Below are positions 8,276 to 12,607 of a stretch of 12,607 nucleotides of DNA, one piece after another (within the stretch, counting starts at the first letter, position 1; every line of letters starts with the position of its first letter). Below the pieces are notes generated by a model. It searched no databases and was not told the origin of the DNA. It saw only the letters and a list, made by a program, of their open reading frames with translations. The stretch spans positions 1-12,607 of the forward strand of contig JAGXSQ010000023.1 in NCBI GenBank assembly GCA_018333395.1. The letters run 5' to 3'. The DNA is from Dethiobacter sp. GTDB lineage: Bacteria; Bacillota_D; Dethiobacteria; Dethiobacterales; Dethiobacteraceae. The translations under genes and the position numbers were made by a program.

Positions 8276-10720
8276 GTGGACTTTACCCACGGAAAGATTT
8301 TGCCGATGCCGATTCATGAGGAGGTAAAACATTCTTTTTTAGATTATGCCATGAGCGTTATCGTCAGCCGAGCGCTGCCGGATGTGCGCGACGGCTTAAA
8401 GCCGGTACACCGACGCATCCTTTTTGCGATGTATGAACTTACCATGTGGCCGGATAAACCGCATAAAAAGTCGGCCCGCCTTGTCGGAGAAGTGCTCGGC
8501 AAGTACCATCCGCATGGAGATACGGCTGTCTACGATGCCATGGTCAGGATGGCCCAAGACTTTTCCAGTCGCTACCCGCTTGTTGACGGGCACGGGAACT
8601 TTGGTTCGGTCGATGGCGACCCGGCAGCGGCCATGCGCTACACGGAAGCACGTATGGCTAAAATCACTGTAGAAATGCTGGCTGATATTGAGAAAGAAAC
8701 CGTCAATTTCCGGCCTAATTTTGACGATACGCTGCAGGAGCCGGTGGTCCTGCCGGCTCGCTTTCCCAATTTACTGTTAAACGGCTCAGCCGGGATTGCT
8801 GTTGGCATGGCTACGAATATTCCTCCCCATAATTTGCGGGAGGTGATTGAGGCGTGCTGTCTTTTAATTGAGAATCCGGAGGAGGAAATCCCGGAACTTC
8901 TGCAAAAGATAAAGGGGCCTGACTTCCCAACCGGCGGCTTAATTCTTGGCCGCGAGGGCATTCGTGCCGCCTATCGCACAGGGCGCGGTATTATTCAAAT
9001 CAGAGCCAAAGCCCAAGTGGAGCGTATGGAAAATGGCCGGTCGCGGATCGTGGTAAGCGAACTGCCCTACCAGGTGAACAAGGCTAAAACAATCGAAAAG
9101 ATTGCGGAGCTGGTTCGCGAAAAGAAGCTAGAGGGAATTTCTGACCTACGTGACGAGTCGGACCGGACTGGGATGCGTATGGTCCTGGAACTGAAGCGGG
9201 AGGCAAACCCCCAGGTTATCCTCAATAACCTCTTTAAGTTTACTCAGTTGCAACAGACTTTCGGGATTATTATGCTTGCTCTGGTGGATAACAGGCCGCG
9301 TGTGCTGAATATAAAGGAGCTGCTCGTTCATTACCTGAATCACCAGAAAGAAATAGTTACCCGCCGCACACAGTATGATTTACGCAAAGCGGAGGAGAGA
9401 GCCCATATACTGGAGGGGCTGCGCGTTGCCCTAGCCAACCTTGATGCCGTTATCGCGCTGATTCGCGCCTCCCGTACGGAGGAGGAGGCGCGGAAGGGCC
9501 TTGTAGAAAATTTTAAACTTACGGAAGTCCAGGCCCAAGCGATCCTCGAAATGCGCTTGAGGCGCCTGACGGGGCTTGAGCAGCATAAGTTGGAAACAGA
9601 ATATCTGGAGTTGATTAAAAAAATAGCCCACCTGCGGGAGATTCTGGCCAATGAACGCCTAGTGTACCAGATTATCAAGGAGGAGTTGTTGTTAATCCGG
9701 GAGCGCTACGGAGACGACCGACGCACACAGATTGTGGCCCAAGAAGAGGATTTTTCCGTTGAGGATCTGATTGCCGAAGAAGACATGGTGCTGACATTAA
9801 CGCATAACGGGTACATCAAACGGTTGCCGGTGACGACTTATCGCGTGCAGCGCCGGGGAGGGCGCGGCGTCACAGGCATGCAGACCCGCTCGGATGATTT
9901 TGTAGAGCATTTATATATCGCTTCAACCCATGATTACCTGTGTTGCTTTACTAACCGTGGCCGGATGTATCGTCTGAAAGTCCATGAGATACCGGAAAGC
10001 AGCCGGCAGGCTCGCGGCACGGCTATCGTCAATATGCTGCCGGTGGAGGCAGGGGAGCAAGTAACGGCGGTAATCCCCATCAGGGATTTTGGAGAAGGGC
10101 GTCAGTTATTTATGGCTACGCGCCAGGGTCAGGTTAAGAAAACGCCTTTAGAGGAATTTGGCAGTTCACGTAAGGGAGGCCTTATCGCGCTGACATTAGC
10201 GCAGGACGATGAGCTGATTGATGTGCGGCTGACCGACGGACAGCATGAAGTAATTCTGGTCACCCAAAATGGATACTCTATCCGTTTTTCTGAGAATGAT
10301 GTACGTGCCATGGGCCGCGGAGCCCGCGGCGTCCGCGGCATTGACCTCGGCGCAGGTGACCGCGTGATGGCGCTGGAGACAGTCGCTTTGCAGAACGAAC
10401 AGGATAGCGAGGTGCTCGTCATTACGGAAAACGGGTACGGTAAACGCACACCTCTTAAGGAATACAGGGCCCAAACACGCGGGGGTAAAGGAATTTATAC
10501 GATACGCCTGACGGAAAAAAATGGTCCGGTCAACGGCGCCAGGCTTGTCCGCCAAAGCGATGAACTGATGATTATTACGGCTAAGGGCATAGTCATCAGG
10601 CAGGGAGTCCCGGAAATCTCCCGGCAAAGCCGTCTGGCGCAGGGGGTGACCCTGATTCGCCTAGATGAAGGAGACCGGGTGGTGGGGCTGACACGGGTCG
10701 TGTCTGAAGAGAGCGAATAA
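8276..10720 (+). CDS. gyrA: DNA gyrase subunit A
   Basis: GyrA cuts and rejoins DNA and wraps it around its C-terminal beta-pinwheel. From GTG 8276 the product is 814 aa, and key residues fall on E. coli numbers: the catalytic tyrosine in AMRYTE is Y122, and the quinolone-region positions 83 and 87 in [10 protein letters not shown] are Thr and Asp. The GyrA box QRRGGRG is at 525-531, which separates it from ParC. A degenerate copy, TRGGKG, occurs in a later blade. There is no long acidic tail; the protein ends [13 protein letters not shown] 8270 would add two residues but leaves no spacing from the ribosome site. It is cotranscribed with gyrB, and the flavoprotein gene follows by 14 bp. Thr at 83 is a natural variant at a position linked to quinolone sensitivity; its effect cannot be judged here. 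Confidence 0.98.
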   Translation: MDFTHGKILPMPIHEEVKHSFLDYAMSVIVSRALPDVRDGLKPVHRRILFAMYELTMWPDKPHKKSARLVGEVLGKYHPHGDTAVYDAMVRMAQDFSSRYPLVDGHGNFGSVDGDPAAAMRYTEARMAKITVEMLADIEKETVNFRPNFDDTLQEPVVLPARFPNLLLNGSAGIAVGMATNIPPHNLREVIEACCLLIENPEEEIPELLQKIKGPDFPTGGLILGREGIRAAYRTGRGIIQIRAKAQVERMENGRSRIVVSELPYQVNKAKTIEKIAELVREKKLEGISDLRDESDRTGMRMVLELKREANPQVILNNLFKFTQLQQTFGIIMLALVDNRPRVLNIKELLVHYLNHQKEIVTRRTQYDLRKAEERAHILEGLRVALANLDAVIALIRASRTEEEARKGLVENFKLTEVQAQAILEMRLRRLTGLEQHKLETEYLELIKKIAHLREILANERLVYQIIKEELLLIRERYGDDRRTQIVAQEEDFSVEDLIAEEDMVLTLTHNGYIKRLPVTTYRVQRRGGRGVTGMQTRSDDFVEHLYIASTHDYLCCFTNRGRMYRLKVHEIPESSRQARGTAIVNMLPVEAGEQVTAVIPIRDFGEGRQLFMATRQGQVKKTPLEEFGSSRKGGLIALTLAQDDELIDVRLTDGQHEVILVTQNGYSIRFSENDVRAMGRGARGVRGIDLGAGDRVMALETVALQNEQDSEVLVITENGYGKRTPLKEYRAQTRGGKGIYTIRLTEKNGPVNGARLVRQSDELMIITAKGIVIRQGVPEISRQSRLAQGVTLIRLDEGDRVVGLTRVVSEESE

Positions 10721-10734
10721 ATGGCGGAGGGTGT

Positions 10735-12066
10735 ATGGGAAAGAAGAGAAAGGCGAAGCATTTCCCTCGTTTTTTGTCTTCTCTTGGCGTGGCTGGCGCA
10801 GCCGTGCTGTTGCTGGTCAGTTTTTCTCTGCGGCAAAACACGACGTCCTGGCCGCCACTCCCGCAAAGCGTAGACGTAGTAGTGGTAGGCAGCGGCGTAG
10901 CCGGTGCTGTGGCGGCGCTCACGGCTGCGCAGGCGGGGTCTGATGTTTTCTATCTGGATCTGACCGGGCCGTTCGGTACGGGCTTCCCCGCCTTTAGCCC
11001 TGCTTTCTGGGCAGCCGGCACGCCACCACAGCAGGACCTTATGCCGGCTTACACCTCAGAAGTAATGACCCAAGACGTGTTTTCCCGCGGAGGCGGGGCG
11101 GGTAACGAAAGTCAGATCTATTCCCTAAGCCATACTTCAGCCGAGAGCTTGGCCTGGCTTGAAGAACAGAGTGGCGTTGCCTTTTCGGTCTTGGCAAACC
11201 CGAGCGAAAATCCGGGGCTCCACCTCCCGGCTTTGGGGGAAGCGCAAACTTTTCTACCGGCCTCTCTGGAGGCGGCCCTGTCCCCGCTATTGGCCGGCTT
11301 TTCCGATACGTGGCGCCTCAAAGAGCTCCTGCTCACTCCTGCTGGCATAGCAGGAGTGGTGGCGATCCTCCCAGACGGCCGCGAGATAGAAATCCGCAGC
11401 CGGGCCGTGGTGCTGGCGGACGGTGGCATGGCTGCTAACTTAGCTTTGCTGCAGCAATACACGGGCACCACCGGCGTCGTGCCCAGGCCTGAAGGAGGGC
11501 ACAGCGGCACAGGGTTCTTGCTGGCGCAGGCTGCGGGTGCTAGGATTAGGGATATAAACGCCGTTACGCTGCTGACCGTCTTTTTGCCGCAAGGGAGGCG
11601 CTTTTTACCGGAGATGCACCCAGGCGCGGTGCGGCTAGATGCGGCAGGAGAAAGAATTCCTACCGGGGAGGAAGCAGTGTTGAAAAGTCAGGAGGGACCG
11701 GTCTACATTGTGCTTGGCGAAGGGCAGCGGGAGAATATCCCGGATTTCATAGCTGTGGATGATATGCTAACGCTGGCCTCGCGGCTAGGCGTGTCGGCGG
11801 AAAAACTGGCCGCCAGTTTGCATGGTCTCCCCGCTCCATACCGCGTCGCAACGCTCGGGACCATTGCCCTGACACCGGGAGGGCTAGAGGTAGACGAGCA
11901 ATACCGCGTCCTTGGGCCGGAAGGACCTCTCCCCGGCCTTTACGCTGCCGGAGAACTGACGGCCGGGGTGCATGGACGCGAGGCCATACCGGACCTAGTT
12001 CTAGCGGACGAGATCATCAGCGGACGGCTGGCTGGGGCGGCGGCGGCCAGCTACGCCCGGCGGTAA
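10735..12066 (+). CDS. Membrane-anchored or exported FAD-binding flavoprotein, fumarate-reductase-like fold
   Basis: The 443-aa product begins with a basic stretch (KKRKAK) and one hydrophobic segment (about 12-32), a signal peptide or N-in anchor that would place the enzyme outside the membrane. There is no twin-arginine motif. The dinucleotide-binding motif VVVVGSGVAGAVAALTAAQAG spans 48-68. AVVLADGGMAAN (224-235), GHSGTGFLLAQAAGA (255-269) and PGLYAAGELTAGVHG (400-414) are hallmarks of the FAD_binding_2 family (fumarate reductase, flavocytochrome c, ketosteroid dehydrogenase). The usual HHTMGGL-type histidine segment is replaced by TIALTPGGL (376-384), and the capping region is short, so succinate/fumarate chemistry is doubtful. 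GGAGGG (10726-10731) lies only 3 bases before ATG 10735. It is probably cotranscribed with gyrA. Substrate and partners are unknown. Confidence 0.85.
   Translation: MGKKRKAKHFPRFLSSLGVAGAAVLLLVSFSLRQNTTSWPPLPQSVDVVVVGSGVAGAVAALTAAQAGSDVFYLDLTGPFGTGFPAFSPAFWAAGTPPQQDLMPAYTSEVMTQDVFSRGGGAGNESQIYSLSHTSAESLAWLEEQSGVAFSVLANPSENPGLHLPALGEAQTFLPASLEAALSPLLAGFSDTWRLKELLLTPAGIAGVVAILPDGREIEIRSRAVVLADGGMAANLALLQQYTGTTGVVPRPEGGHSGTGFLLAQAAGARIRDINAVTLLTVFLPQGRRFLPEMHPGAVRLDAAGERIPTGEEAVLKSQEGPVYIVLGEGQRENIPDFIAVDDMLTLASRLGVSAEKLAASLHGLPAPYRVATLGTIALTPGGLEVDEQYRVLGPEGPLPGLYAAGELTAGVHGREAIPDLVLADEIISGRLAGAAAASYARR
11334..11358. repeat. Perfect inverted repeat inside the flavoprotein gene
   Basis: Ten-base arms CACTCCTGCT (11334-11343) and AGCAGGAGTG (11349-11358) flank a 5-base loop GGCAT. 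It lies within the coding frame (encoding LTPAGIAGV), with no T-run after it, so it is not a terminator. Confidence 0.7.
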
Positions 12067-12150
12067 CTGCCTTGCGGCCAGATAAAACCAGGGCCATATT
12101 TTAAATAATCTAAACTTTCGAACAAGGAACGGGGGAGAGCGTCTCTACAC

Positions 12151-12179
12151 TTGAATTAAGGAGGAGGAAGGCTTATAAT
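12151..12179 (+). promoter_or_regulatory. Candidate sigma-A promoter overlapping the carboxyltransferase start
   Basis: TTGAAT (12151-12156) and a perfect TATAAT (12174-12179) are separated by 17 bp. The -10 box overlaps ATG 12178, so transcripts from here would begin near 12186 and could only use the internal ATG 12223. The same stretch contains the AAGGAGGAGG ribosome site for ATG 12178, so the hexamers could also be a coincidence. Confidence 0.4.
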
Positions 12180-12607
12180 GGAAGTGTTAGCTAGGGCAAA
12201 GATTAGAGAGGAGTCGTCCGGAATGACGGAAAAAAGGCGTGTAGGGATTACTGATACGACGCTAAGGGATGCCCACCAGTCCCTGATGGCTACGCGCATG
12301 CAGCTGAAGCATATGCTGGGTGTGGCGGAGATGATGGATGAGGTAGGTTTTCATTCCATGGAGGTCTGGGGCGGCGCTACTTTTGACAGTTGCCTGCGGT
12401 TCTTGGATGAAGACCCGTGGGAAAGGTTGAGGACCTTGCGCAGTATCATCAAGAAGACGAAACTGCAGATGCTTTTACGCGGTCAAAACTTGGTGGGTTA
12501 CCGCCACTACTCTGATGATGTGGTCGATGCTTTCGTCAGAAAATCGGTGTCCTATGGGATGGATGTTTTCCGTATTTTTGATGCTCTCAACGATACACGC
12601 AACATGG
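12178..12607 (+). CDS. Pyruvate carboxylase subunit B / oxaloacetate decarboxylase alpha-type carboxyltransferase (3' end outside window)
   Basis: This is the start of a biotin-dependent carboxyltransferase, which moves CO2 between carboxybiotin and pyruvate/oxaloacetate. The 143 complete codons show the HMGL-like TIM-barrel opening: [19 protein letters not shown], with the metal-binding aspartate region; [41 protein letters not shown]; and [12 protein letters not shown]. The frame is open to the window edge. ATG 12178 has AGGAGG at 12162-12167, 10 bases upstream. ATG 12223 has GAGAGGAG (12206-12213), 9 bases upstream, and fits where homologues usually begin, just before the GITDTTLRD motif. 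Whether it is PycB, the sodium-pump OadA or a transcarboxylase 5S subunit cannot be told without the C-terminus and neighbours. It is separated from the flavoprotein gene by 111 bp, so it is probably a new transcription unit. Confidence 0.93.
   Translation, partial: MEVLARAKIREESSGMTEKRRVGITDTTLRDAHQSLMATRMQLKHMLGVAEMMDEVGFHSMEVWGGATFDSCLRFLDEDPWERLRTLRSIIKKTKLQMLLRGQNLVGYRHYSDDVVDAFVRKSVSYGMDVFRIFDALNDTRNM

Noticed and set aside
10313..10340. Three clustered CCGCGG-like sites in gyrA
   Set aside because: Explained by the codons of the glycine/arginine-rich GRGARGVRG segment of the C-terminal domain.
10495..10922. Minus-strand frames opposite the gyrA end and flavoprotein start
   Set aside because: Low-complexity, Ser/Pro/Arg-rich shadows in GC-rich DNA, overlapping two convincing genes.
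12076..12101. Possible terminator after the flavoprotein gene (GGCC ... GGCC then ATATTTT)
   Set aside because: Only 4 pairs with a 12-base loop; too weak to call.

Overview
This window looks like the chromosomal replication-origin region of a Gram-positive, clostridia-type bacterium (Firmicutes/Bacillota). The gene order dnaA - dnaN - recF - DUF721/DciA-like - remB - gyrB - gyrA, all on the + strand, is the classic origin cluster. The remB (YaaB/DUF370) gene, the strong AGGAGG-type ribosome sites and a Bacillus-like unwinding element downstream of dnaA all point to Firmicutes. The flavoprotein and the split-type pyruvate carboxylase/oxaloacetate decarboxylase carboxyltransferase downstream fit an anaerobic clostridial lineage, but the genus cannot be fixed from the sequence alone.

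Layout. Positions 1-1098 hold the 3' part of a DDE transposase gene that enters from the left edge. It sits where rpmH/rnpA would often be found. Positions 1099-1500 hold the IS flank, a strong hairpin, a candidate dnaA promoter and three perfect DnaA boxes: the upstream half of a bipartite oriC. dnaA (1501-2877) is followed by a 264-bp gap. That gap holds a terminator-like hairpin, several near-consensus DnaA boxes and a good match to the basal unwinding arrangement (DnaA boxes, short GC cluster, DnaA-trios, AT-rich DNA). dnaN (3142-4296) and recF (4300-5415) are nearly abutting, with no S4-domain yaaA gene between them. A DUF721 gene with a TTG start overlaps the end of recF and carries a C-terminal cysteine cluster. 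remB, gyrB and gyrA follow. gyrA is best started at GTG 8276, which makes its residue numbering coincide with E. coli GyrA.

Downstream of gyrA, only 14 bp away, is a membrane-anchored or exported FAD-binding flavoprotein of the fumarate-reductase/succinate-dehydrogenase-like fold that lacks the usual active-site signatures. Its DNA is visibly more GC-rich than dnaA. After a 111-bp gap, a biotin-dependent carboxyltransferase gene (pycB/oadA type) begins and runs off the right edge.

How the genes work together: DnaA binds the boxes on both sides of its own gene, opens the DNA at the unwinding element and probably represses its own promoter. DnaN is the sliding clamp. RecF serves gap repair. 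The DUF721 protein may act on the replicative helicase. Gyrase removes the supercoils produced by replication. RemB is a DNA-binding regulator of matrix genes. The window is mostly a conventional origin region. Its most notable points are the intact bipartite origin, the IS beside it, the DUF721 protein with a putative zinc ribbon, the atypical flavoprotein next to gyrA, and a consensus-like promoter overlapping the annotated start of the carboxyltransferase.
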